DNA of 64,000 nucleotides, taken from the NCBI GenBank assembly GCA_944320685.1, contig CALUIK010000004.1, positions 118,058-182,057 on the forward strand. The letters are read 5' to 3'. The translations under genes were made by a program, and so were the position numbers. The notes beneath the pieces are model-generated. The model was given only the letters and a program-made list of their open reading frames with translations, was not told the origin of the DNA and searched no databases. The DNA comes from an uncultured Alistipes sp. (GTDB lineage: Bacteria > Bacteroidota > Bacteroidia > Bacteroidales > Rikenellaceae). Shown piece after piece: positions 9,531 through 16,944 of the stretch (its first letter is position 1; the number at the start of each line of letters is the position of its first letter).

Positions 9531-10411
9531 AATATGACCTCTCCCGCAAGGCCGATTTTCAGCCGGCCGTCGTTTTTGACAGCGATTTTCACGGCATAGA
9601 CCAGATTGGCACGGGAATCTTTCGTCTGGATGGTTTTCGGAGTAAATTCGCTTTCGGGTGAGATCCACGTGATATGCCCCTCGTAGTCGTAGCGCTCGTC
9701 GCCGCCGAAGTCGGCCGTCACACTCACCTTGTCTCCGAGACGTAACTGGCCGAGCTGGTCGGAGGTGAAGTAGGCACGCAAATAGATATTGTCCAGATCG
9801 GCGATCTTCATCAGTGGCTTGCCTACGGATGCGAATTCGCCTGCCTCGGCATATTTTACCAGCACAGTACCGCCTACCGGCGACGTGATGCGGCACTTGG
9901 CGATACGGTCGTCGATTGCGGCGATCTGCGCTTCCAGTGCCGCCGCATTGTCGTCGATGGCGGCGGTATTCTTGCCGAGGGTCGAAAGCGTTGCCGTGAG
10001 CTGGCTCTCCAGCACGCGGATCTGTGCTTCGATGTCATCGAGCTGTTTCTGTGTCGCGGCCCCGTCGCGCAACATGTTCTTGACCCGGTTGCGTTCTGTC
10101 TGCTGTTTGGCGATTTGTTCGCGCAGCGACGCTGCCTGTGCCTTGATGTCGGGGCGGCTGCCTATGAGGGCCGAGAGTTGTGCTTCCAGCTGCTTGCGCT
10201 GTAGATGGAGCTGCAAGCTGTCGATCTCGCCGACCGTGGCGCCGTTTGTCACGGGCATGCCTTCCTCGACATTGAAGCGGAGGATGCGTCCCGTCGCTTC
10301 AGAGGAGACGACCACTTCGGTGGCCTCGAATGTACCCTGTGCATCGTATTGGATCTTTGGGCCGCACGATACGGCGAGCATCGTCAGGGCGATATGTAAA
10401 ATCTGTTTCAT
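9527..10411 (-). CDS. HlyD-family periplasmic adaptor (membrane fusion) lipoprotein
   Basis: This 294-residue protein links the inner-membrane ABC exporter with the TolC-like channel. It has a short signal with a lipobox-like AVSC at Cys16, a biotinyl-lipoyl half-motif (ATGRILRFNVEEGMPVTNGA), a long coiled-coil hairpin (about 65-160, rich in Q, L, A and E), the second lipoyl half (ITSPVGGTVLVKYAEAGE) and a beta-barrel. This is the order found in E. coli YbhG/YhiI. It sits 5 bp downstream of the TolC-like gene and overlaps the ATPase gene. Confidence 0.93.
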   Translation of the reverse strand: MKQILHIALTMLAVSCGPKIQYDAQGTFEATEVVVSSEATGRILRFNVEEGMPVTNGATVGEIDSLQLHLQRKQLEAQLSALIGSRPDIKAQAASLREQIAKQQTERNRVKNMLRDGAATQKQLDDIEAQIRVLESQLTATLSTLGKNTAAIDDNAAALEAQIAAIDDRIAKCRITSPVGGTVLVKYAEAGEFASVGKPLMKIADLDNIYLRAYFTSDQLGQLRLGDKVSVTADFGGDERYDYEGHITWISPESEFTPKTIQTKDSRANLVYAVKIAVKNDGRLKIGLAGEVIL

Positions 10412-10416
10412 GGCGT

Positions 10417-11694
10417 CTATTGGTTTAGTGTATGTTTCAGTCTGTACGTGGCTTGCAGCAGTTCTATTTCGTGGGTGCTGCGGTTCAGCATTGCGGAAGT
10501 TTCGTCCGTAATCTTTCGGAGCAGGTCCGTTGCGTCGATAACGCCGTTTTCGAGTTTCGATTCCGCAGCCATGCGTACCGAACGCCGTAGCTCTACGATC
10601 CTCGTATCTTCATTTATGGCATTGCGCAGGCGGGTGATCTCGCCATCCTCCTGCGCCGTCTGTATCTGGGTGTTGAACAGGAATACGTCGCGCTGCACGT
10701 CGATGCGCCGTTGCGCCGCGTCAATTTTCCCGAGATTGTTACGTTTGGTGTAGAATGCTCCTATATTCCATGACATCCTCACCCCGACAATGGCGTTCAG
10801 TTGCCAGTCCGCCGACATCATGCTTTTGAACATATCCAGCCCCGGATAGCCGTAATACCCTTGCGCAAAGACGCTGAAGCGTGGTGTCAGCGAACTTTTG
10901 ACCGCTTTGCGCTGCGCATCGAGCTTTGAGGCCTCGGCATCGAACAACGCCAGTTCGGGATGGGCGGAGGAGCGGCCCGCCACTTCGGGCAGGGCCGGTT
11001 TTTCCAGCGTCCCGCTGTCCAGCGGGCGGCCGATGAACAGCTCGAGCATCCGCCGATAGCTCGCCCGCGACGATACGACCTGCCCGAGGGTTTGCCGTGC
11101 CGTGAGCAGCTCGGCCTCGACGGCATCGGCGTCCGCCTGCATGGCCGCGCCGTTTTTGCAGTATGCCCGCATCCGCGCAAGGTTGCTTTCCAACAGTCCG
11201 ATCATAGCTTCGGTCTGCGCTACCCGTTCGTCTAAAAGCAGAATGCCGAAGTAGAGGTTGTCTATCCGCGATTGCAGGTCATACAGGTTGACATCCACAC
11301 GGTTGCGCTGCTCTGCGGCCTCCGCTTCGGCTATGGCGCGTCCAGTCTTGGATTGGCCGCCGTCCCAGATCGTTTGGGATACGTCGAGTGCAACCCTGTA
11401 TTGATCTTTGCGCATTCCGGGTATATTTACCCCTTGCTGTGCGAGCATGTCCGTGAGCGCATCGGGGAATTCGGCTACGGAGGTCTGCCATGTTGCCTGC
11501 CCCGAGAGCGTCATCTGCGGGATCCATGCCCGTGCCGCATTGGAGAGATCGTACTGCTCGGTTTGCGAAATCAGGTCGTACTGCCGAATCTCGGGGTAAT
11601 GCTCCCGTGCCAAACGTCGGCACTCGTCAAGCGACTGGGCGGCGAGCATTGTTGTCGGTATGACGAGCAACAAACATAGGACAAATCGTTTCAT
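10417..11694 (-). CDS. TolC-family outer-membrane efflux channel
   Basis: This 425-residue protein has a signal peptide (MKRFVLCLLLVIPTTMLAAQ), then two repeats of long alpha-helices with short beta-strand segments (for example LNAIVGVRMSWNIGAFYTKR), as in TolC/OEP proteins. It should form the outer-membrane exit duct for the ABC exporter encoded downstream. It starts 3 bp after the tetR-type gene, so regulator and pump form one transcript. Confidence 0.92.
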   Translation of the reverse strand: MKRFVLCLLLVIPTTMLAAQSLDECRRLAREHYPEIRQYDLISQTEQYDLSNAARAWIPQMTLSGQATWQTSVAEFPDALTDMLAQQGVNIPGMRKDQYRVALDVSQTIWDGGQSKTGRAIAEAEAAEQRNRVDVNLYDLQSRIDNLYFGILLLDERVAQTEAMIGLLESNLARMRAYCKNGAAMQADADAVEAELLTARQTLGQVVSSRASYRRMLELFIGRPLDSGTLEKPALPEVAGRSSAHPELALFDAEASKLDAQRKAVKSSLTPRFSVFAQGYYGYPGLDMFKSMMSADWQLNAIVGVRMSWNIGAFYTKRNNLGKIDAAQRRIDVQRDVFLFNTQIQTAQEDGEITRLRNAINEDTRIVELRRSVRMAAESKLENGVIDATDLLRKITDETSAMLNRSTHEIELLQATYRLKHTLNQ

Positions 11695-11697
11695 GGG

Positions 11698-12324
11698 TTA
11701 TTGTTTTTTGATCCTTCGCATGATGATCTCTATATTCTCGGCCTTGCGGTTGGACAATACCTGTCCGCGGCCGGAGTCCGAATGGTACAGCAGATGTTCC
11801 GCAAACGGCTGGGTGACGAATGGGAATACGTTGAGCGACAGGATGCTGACGAGCAGCGCCCGTACATCCACGGCCTCCATCTCGCCGCGTTCTGCAGCAA
11901 GGTCCACCTCCGTCTGCAGGCGTGCGGCCAGCCCGCCCATATGCCTCGTCAGGTTTTCATGCAGCATGTAGTAACGTTCCGGGCGCTGGATGATTTCGCT
12001 TAGGAAAAAGCGCGGAAGGAGCGGATTGGCGGCAATCAGATCGAAATGCGATGCTATGCCGGATTTGATGCGTTCGATGACCGGCATCGCTGGGTCGCCC
12101 ATTGCCGCAACCATCGTTTGGGCTACGATGGACGAAATTTTCGCAACGACGCGTTCGAAAAGTTGCTCTTTGGTTCGGAAATAGTAGTGCAGCATGGCAT
12201 GTGTCACTCCGGCCTTTCGGGCGATGGAGGTCGTTCGGGCTCCATCGAACCCCTTGGTCATGAACTCCTCCTCCGCTACCTCCAGAATCAACTGCTCAGT
12301 ATTGGTTTTTTCTTGCCCGTGCAT
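11698..12324 (-). CDS. TetR-family transcriptional repressor of the export operon
   Basis: This 208-residue protein has a TetR N-terminal DNA-binding domain: the HTH lies at about residues 30-52 (TTSIARKAGVTHAMLHYYFR, the classic recognition helix with YYF), followed by a helical ligand domain with no clear family signature. It is the first gene of a seven-gene operon. TTAACA-type inverted half-sites lie right at its promoter, which suggests that it represses its own operon until a substrate is bound. E. coli CecR (YbiH), which controls ybhGFSR, has the same gene context. Confidence 0.93.
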   Translation of the reverse strand: MHGQEKTNTEQLILEVAEEEFMTKGFDGARTTSIARKAGVTHAMLHYYFRTKEQLFERVVAKISSIVAQTMVAAMGDPAMPVIERIKSGIASHFDLIAANPLLPRFFLSEIIQRPERYYMLHENLTRHMGGLAARLQTEVDLAAERGEMEAVDVRALLVSILSLNVFPFVTQPFAEHLLYHSDSGRGQVLSNRKAENIEIIMRRIKKQ

Positions 12325-12334
12325 ATCGGATGTT

Positions 12335-12366
12335 ATTAACAGAAATGTTTAACAAGAATGTTAACA
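12335..12366. promoter_or_regulatory. Putative TetR-type operator
   Basis: Three spaced copies of a TTAACA/TGTTAA half-site occur: TTAACA, then TGTTTAACA, then TGTTAACA, with 4-base spacers. They form overlapping near-palindromes between the start codon and the -7 box of the regulator gene, the usual place for autorepression. Confidence 0.5.
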
Positions 12367-12396
12367 CAAATATGTGCAATTAATTTTTACCGGCAA
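12367..12396 (-). promoter_or_regulatory. Putative promoter of the tetR-led export operon
   Basis: On the minus strand the order is TTG-N19-CATATTTG, one base off the TAnnTTTG consensus. The transcript would begin inside the putative operator, about 40 bases before the start codon. Confidence 0.5.
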
Positions 12397-12582
12397 AACA
12401 AAACCGTTGAAATTTTTGAGTTGTATTTCTTGACGCCTGTATTGTCCCCGTCATGTTACGGCATCCTGCCGGATACGGGCTCCTTGAAGTTGCTCAAAGA
12501 TTGTAATCTGCGGGATATGAACTGTATTCCGGTCAGAGTGTGTTCGTGTGAAAGACGTATCCGCCGCACGGTATGGATGCGG

Positions 12583-13674
12583 TCAGTGTACGTGTTCTCG
12601 CTGCCGTTTGTCGTCGAGCGCGATGGCCGCGGCCGTTTCATGCGAAAGCTCTTCCCAGAAATTCGTGTCGTAGGAGCGTTTGTCGGCAAGCAGCACGAAC
12701 GACAGCCTGTCGTCGATACGCATAAGTACGGCGGCTGTGCCGGGCAGTGACCCGGTATGGATCCATTGTTCGAACCCGAGGTAGAATTGCGCGGCGAGCG
12801 AATCGGGGAGGATGTCGCCGACAGCCGTGTTGCGGTCTATGCGCATCATGAAACGGGCCATATCCTCGGCCGACGCTATCCATCCGCCGTGTGCGTCCAT
12901 GCGCCGCACGTCGAGGTAATATGTGCCGCCGATCTCTTCGGGCAGGAGGTAATAGCGGGGTTCGTCGCGCCGCGGACGGCCGCCGTGGGGCTCCCCTATA
13001 CGCATGCGCCGTATTCCGCATGGACGCAGTATGCGGCGGCGGATGAATTTCTCGTACGGCATGCCTGACACCTTCTCTATTACGCGGCCGAGTACGAGAT
13101 ATCCGAAGTTGGAGTAGCTGTATCGTTCTCCGGCCGGCGCGGCGAGGGGGCGTGCCGCGAACATGCGCGCCATGATCTGCCGTTGCGTGGCGCCGTCGTT
13201 TGAGAACATGGGGTCGTCGGGCGCATTCTCCCATCCGGAGGTGTGCTCCAGCAGGTGGCGCACGGTTATGAGCTCCTTGCCCGAGTTCGCGGGGACGGGG
13301 CCGTAATCGAGGCCGAGTATGCCGTCGGGACCGAAGACCGTGTCGTCGAGCGATAGTTTCCCCTGTGCCGCGAGCAGCAATATTCCGGTCATGGTGACCG
13401 GTTTCGAGAGGCTGGCTATGCGGTAGCGGTTGTGCGTACGGGCTTTTTTATGACTTACGGTGTCCTTCTCGCCGTATGCAGCCTTGTATGCCATGCGGCC
13501 GTCGCGTACCACGGCGATGCTTGCCGCCGGCAGGCCGTAGCGCCGCATGAGGGTCAGCACGACGGAGTCCACGGAGGGAAAAGCCCCTCCGTCAGCGGTT
13601 GTCCGTGCCGCAACGGGTGCGGTGAGATATATGGCTGCCGCAGCACATAGCAGGGCGCGGCATAAGTTTTTCAT
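12583..13674 (-). CDS. Secreted serine hydrolase, beta-lactamase (class C/DD-peptidase) fold
   Basis: This 363-residue protein has a signal peptide (about 1-23) and the Beta-lactamase (PF00144) domain. Catalytic motifs seen are S88-x-x-K91 (SLSK), the Tyr motif YSN in GERYSYSNFGYLVLG near residue 195, and HTG (WIHTGSLPGT) in place of KTG. The HTG form is common among esterases and D-amino-acid peptidases of this fold. Periplasmic action on a peptide or ester is likely; antibiotic hydrolysis cannot be claimed from sequence. It stands alone, with 258 bp before the tetR-type gene. Confidence 0.88.
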   Translation of the reverse strand: MKNLCRALLCAAAAIYLTAPVAARTTADGGAFPSVDSVVLTLMRRYGLPAASIAVVRDGRMAYKAAYGEKDTVSHKKARTHNRYRIASLSKPVTMTGILLLAAQGKLSLDDTVFGPDGILGLDYGPVPANSGKELITVRHLLEHTSGWENAPDDPMFSNDGATQRQIMARMFAARPLAAPAGERYSYSNFGYLVLGRVIEKVSGMPYEKFIRRRILRPCGIRRMRIGEPHGGRPRRDEPRYYLLPEEIGGTYYLDVRRMDAHGGWIASAEDMARFMMRIDRNTAVGDILPDSLAAQFYLGFEQWIHTGSLPGTAAVLMRIDDRLSFVLLADKRSYDTNFWEELSHETAAAIALDDKRQREHVH

Positions 13675-13949
13675 GAATGGAATCGGTGTCGCGCAGCAAA
13701 TGCCGCCGACGTAAAAATAGTGAATTTTTCGACGCCATTATGGGTGTAATATCGGTATTTTGTATTAAATTCACATTTGGTAACGCTTTTTACGGCCGAT
13801 AATGAACGGATACCCATACCTTTGCCTTGAGCCGGCCTGCTGTGTCGCATATGCCGGGCCGGCCGTTTCGTCAGTGGTCGCCTTATCGGGGATGAGGCCG
13901 CGCGGCCGCCGTCGGGCGGACAGGAACATCTGAAACCCATTCTACTGCT

Positions 13950-14849
13950 ATGATAACCGAAAAACTGACCTTCCGCCGCGCGTTTGTCACGCTCAAGGAG
14001 TATACGATCATGACCTTGGGCATGTTCATCTATTCTTTCGGCTGGATAGGATGCGTCCTGCCCGCTAAGAGTACGGGCGGCGCCGCTTCGGGCCTTGCCA
14101 TAGTCATCAGCACGGCCCTCGAGAACGCTTACGGCTGGGAGATACGTATCGGCACCATTGTGCTGGCGATAAACGCCGTGCTGCTCATCGTGGCGGGATT
14201 CGTGCTGGGGTGGAACTTCGGCGTGAAGACCATCTACTGCATCGTCATGCTGTCGTTGTCGATGAACATCTGGCAGTCGATGCTCCCGCCTGATGATTTC
14301 CTCCATCTGGACCGCTTCCTGTCGATGGTGCTGGGCGGCGTAATTACCGGCTTCGGCGTGGCGATGGCCATCATGCAGGGCGGCTCGGCCGGAGGCACCG
14401 ACATCGTGGCCATGATAATCAACAAGTACCGTTCTATAAGCTACGGGCGCATAATCTTCGCCCTCGACTTCATGATCATAGCGTCCTCGTTGCTGGTTGG
14501 GTTCTCTATCGACGCGGCCATATACGGCTACATCATGACGCTTGTGTTCGGATATACGGTCGACATGATTCTGGCGGGCAACAAGCAGTCGAACCAGATA
14601 TTCATCATATCCCCGAGGTACGACGAGATCACCGTGCGGCTGAACAGCGATCTGGGGCGCGGCGTCACGCTCATCGAGTCGGAAGGAGGGTATACGCACC
14701 ACCATTCGAAGATGATAATGGTGATATGCACCCGTCGCGAGACGCTCACGGTGATGAAATTCGTCCGGCAGATCGACCCCGACGCCTTCATGACCGTAGG
14801 CTCGGTGATGGGTGTTTACGGCCGCGGCTTCCAGCCCATAAAGCTGTGA
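13950..14849 (+). CDS. YitT-family membrane protein (DUF161/DUF2179)
   Basis: This 299-residue protein has five or six N-terminal membrane helices (residues about 20-190) and a C-terminal cytoplasmic DUF2179 domain (about 200-295, with the family pattern LGRGVTLIESEGGYTHHHSK). The segment MFIYSFGWIGCVLPAKSTGG is the YitT-family start. The function is unknown; some relatives are suspected transporters. A -7-like TACCTTTG occurs at 13817-13824, with a GC hairpin (13831-13863) in the leader. Nothing nearby suggests a pathway. Confidence 0.88.
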   Translation: MITEKLTFRRAFVTLKEYTIMTLGMFIYSFGWIGCVLPAKSTGGAASGLAIVISTALENAYGWEIRIGTIVLAINAVLLIVAGFVLGWNFGVKTIYCIVMLSLSMNIWQSMLPPDDFLHLDRFLSMVLGGVITGFGVAMAIMQGGSAGGTDIVAMIINKYRSISYGRIIFALDFMIIASSLLVGFSIDAAIYGYIMTLVFGYTVDMILAGNKQSNQIFIISPRYDEITVRLNSDLGRGVTLIESEGGYTHHHSKMIMVICTRRETLTVMKFVRQIDPDAFMTVGSVMGVYGRGFQPIKL

Positions 14850-14916
14850 CGCGTGTGCAGCGGTGCAGGCGCGCGCGGCCCTCTGTCACGAATATCGGTA
14901 TAACCGGCCGAGCGTC

Positions 14917-14947
14917 TTGCTTTTAACGGCGGTGTATGTTATCTTTG
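14917..14947 (+). promoter_or_regulatory. Promoter of the acetyltransferase gene cluster
   Basis: TTG-N20-TATCTTTG fits the Bacteroidetes consensus. It lies downstream of an in-frame ATG at 14863 and so decides in favour of the later start at 14965. Confidence 0.7.
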
Positions 14948-14964
14948 CAGCCGATTTTTGCGTC

Positions 14965-15414
14965 ATGATGGAGATAGTTGCAGTTGAAGGGGACCGCAAG
15001 CGTTACCTCGACCTTCTGCTCATGGCCGACGAGCAGGAGTCTATGATCGACCGTTACATCGCACGGGGCGATATGTTCGCGGCCGTGGCCGGCGGGCGCG
15101 TGTGCGGCGTGTGCTTGGTGACCGACGAGGGCGGCGGCACGGCCGAGATAAAGAACCTTGCCGTGGAGCCTGCATGGCGCGGGCGGGGTGTCGGCCGTAT
15201 GATGGTCGATTTCGTGCGCGGCTATTGCCGCGATCGTTTTTCGCGCCTTACGGTAGGTACCGGGGATTCTCCTGCCACGGTGCCGTTTTACGAGCGGTGC
15301 GGTTTCGTGAGGTCGCATGTGGTGAAGGATTTTTTCATCGACAACTACGACCATCCTATCGTTGAGGCGGGCGTGGTGCTGCGCGACATGATATATTTCA
15401 GCATGGAGTTGTGA
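14965..15414 (+). CDS. GNAT-family N-acetyltransferase
   Basis: A 149-residue GNAT enzyme (start MMEIVAVEGDRKRYLDLLL) that transfers an acetyl group from acetyl-CoA to an unknown amine. The acetyl-CoA-binding motif A is seen as EPAWRGRGVGRMMVDFVRGY, and the late FYERCGF segment is the usual motif B (PFYERCGFVRSHVVKDFF). In-frame extension to 14863 is possible but would cross the promoter. The next gene, another GNAT, starts 25 bp downstream, suggesting a small operon. Confidence 0.88.
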   Translation: MMEIVAVEGDRKRYLDLLLMADEQESMIDRYIARGDMFAAVAGGRVCGVCLVTDEGGGTAEIKNLAVEPAWRGRGVGRMMVDFVRGYCRDRFSRLTVGTGDSPATVPFYERCGFVRSHVVKDFFIDNYDHPIVEAGVVLRDMIYFSMEL

Positions 15415-15439
15415 CAGGCTTCGTGCATGCCGAAGAATT

Positions 15440-15883
15440 ATGGAGAACGTTGAGATACGCGAGTTCGGGCGGCAGGACATGGCGCTGGCCGACGAGATAG
15501 AGGCGCTGGCGGGGCAGTTGACATCATCGCCCGCAGCCTTTGCGCCCGAACGGCTGGCGGTTATGGCATCGGACAGGGCAAGCCGTCTGTTCCTGCTTGT
15601 TGCCGCAGGCCGCGTGGCGGGTATGCTGTCCATGGGTGTCTATATGACCCCTACGGGTCGCAAGGCGTGGATCGAGGATGTCGTGGTCGATACGGCATAC
15701 CGTGGGCGGGGTTTCGGCCGCATGTTGGTGGAGCACGCCGTGGAGTATGCCCGGCAGTGGGCTCCCGTGACGCTGATGCTCACCTCGCGGCCGTCGCGTA
15801 CGGAGGCGAACGCACTTTACCGCACGGCCGGCTTCGGCCTCAAGACGACGAATGTGTATAGGATGGACATTACCGAAAAATAA
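15440..15883 (+). CDS. GNAT-family N-acetyltransferase
   Basis: This 147-residue GNAT enzyme has motif A VVDTAYRGRGFGRMLVEHA and the terminal segment EANALYRTAGFGLKTTNVYR, which is the usual motif-B position. The substrate is unknown. It is the second of two adjacent but clearly different GNAT genes and lies 6 bp before the next gene, so all four genes from 14965 to 16889 are probably read together. Confidence 0.88.
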   Translation: MENVEIREFGRQDMALADEIEALAGQLTSSPAAFAPERLAVMASDRASRLFLLVAAGRVAGMLSMGVYMTPTGRKAWIEDVVVDTAYRGRGFGRMLVEHAVEYARQWAPVTLMLTSRPSRTEANALYRTAGFGLKTTNVYRMDITEK

Positions 15884-15889
15884 CCTGCA

Positions 15890-16276
15890 ATGGATGAAAT
15901 TATGCAACGTGCGGCCGCCGTGGCGGCCGAAGCCGACACGATAACGCTGACGGCATGCCGTGAGGGTTATTATCCCCGTGAGATGGAGGTCACGGAGGTT
16001 CGTGTCGAGAATCTGGGTACGGTGTGGATGAAGGTGCGGACCGATGCCACGTCGGCAATAGCCTTGCGCAACGGCATGCTGGCGGGATTATGCCTGCGCC
16101 GCGGCGCAGACAGCGTGACGCTAACGGGATATGCCGTATGCGTCGACGGTACCGGTATGGTGGCGGAAAGCGATCTCGCCGGAAGGGGGACATGTACACT
16201 GCGATTCACATCCGAGGATGCGTCGGTATGGATCGACCGCCAATCTGCGCATTACGACTTCAGGAACAATGGTTGA
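15890..16276 (+). CDS. Small split-barrel protein, pyridoxamine 5'-phosphate oxidase-like
   Basis: This 128-residue protein resembles small flavin- or heme-binding split-barrel proteins: alternating beta-strands (TITLTACREGYYPREMEVTE, then GTVWMKVRTDATSA and SVTLTGYAVCVDG) follow the order seen in the general-stress/PNPOx-like family. No catalytic residue can be assigned with certainty. It overlaps the next gene by 8 bp, so the two are translated together. The family call is from overall pattern and remains tentative. Confidence 0.5.
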   Translation: MDEIMQRAAAVAAEADTITLTACREGYYPREMEVTEVRVENLGTVWMKVRTDATSAIALRNGMLAGLCLRRGADSVTLTGYAVCVDGTGMVAESDLAGRGTCTLRFTSEDASVWIDRQSAHYDFRNNG

Positions 16277-16889
16277 GTTGGAGGTGCGTCCCGTCGAACG
16301 GCATCCGTTGGATCCCTTCCTGCCGGAAGGATGCCGCCTGCTTATGCTCGGCAGTTTCCCGCCCGAGCGGCGACGGTGGTCGATGGAGTTTTTCTACCCC
16401 AATTTCAACAACGACATGTGGCGCATCATGGGAACGGTCTTTTATGGCGACCGCGACCGCTTCGTCGTGCGGGGCGGGCACCGCTTCGACCGTGATGGCG
16501 TGATGGCTTTTTGTGCGGAGCATGGCATAGGCCTCTACGATACGGCATCGGAGGTACGCCGCCTTGCGGGCAATGCGTCGGACAGGTTCCTCGAGGTGGT
16601 GGCGCCGACCGACGTGCGGGCGTTGCTGCGTGCCGTGCCCGCGTGCCGTGCCGTGGCCGCCACGGGTGAGAAGGCTGCCGCGACATTCGCCGCAGCAATG
16701 GGGTGTGCCGTTCCCGCCGTTGGAGCCTCCGTGCAGTTCGATTTCGGCGGGAGACAGATGCGTTTCTACCGTATGCCTTCCTCGTCGCGCGCTTATCCGT
16801 TGGCGCTTGAACGCAAGGCCGCCGTTTATGAGGGGATGTTCCGTGCCGAATGCATGTTGTTGCGGGAATGTCCGCGGGCTCCGCGATAA
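16269..16889 (+). CDS. Uracil-DNA-glycosylase-fold protein (deoxyinosine glycosylase-like)
   Basis: A 206-residue protein of the uracil-DNA glycosylase superfamily. The region LMLGSFPPERRRWSMEFFYP with NFNNDMWRIMG is the family's active-site strand and loop, and the late MPSSSRAYPLALERK matches the conserved PSxS region of the Mug/deoxyinosine-glycosylase-like branch. The role should be removal of damaged bases. The start at 16269 is chosen because homology begins there; longer in-frame starts would run across most of the upstream gene. It ends directly at a strong terminator. Confidence 0.8.
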   Translation: MVELEVRPVERHPLDPFLPEGCRLLMLGSFPPERRRWSMEFFYPNFNNDMWRIMGTVFYGDRDRFVVRGGHRFDRDGVMAFCAEHGIGLYDTASEVRRLAGNASDRFLEVVAPTDVRALLRAVPACRAVAATGEKAAATFAAAMGCAVPAVGASVQFDFGGRQMRFYRMPSSSRAYPLALERKAAVYEGMFRAECMLLRECPRAPR

Positions 16890-16928
16890 GCCGACACCCC
16901 GCAACTTAAATGTTGCGGGGTGTCGGCT
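16889..16928. terminator. Bidirectional terminator between convergent genes
   Basis: A 17-bp perfect stem (AGCCGACACCCCGCAAC and complement) with loop TTAAAT separates the plus-strand glycosylase-fold gene from the minus-strand peptidase gene. Symmetry suggests that it serves both. Confidence 0.8.
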
Positions 16929-16944
16929 GTCATGGTAGGTAGGT

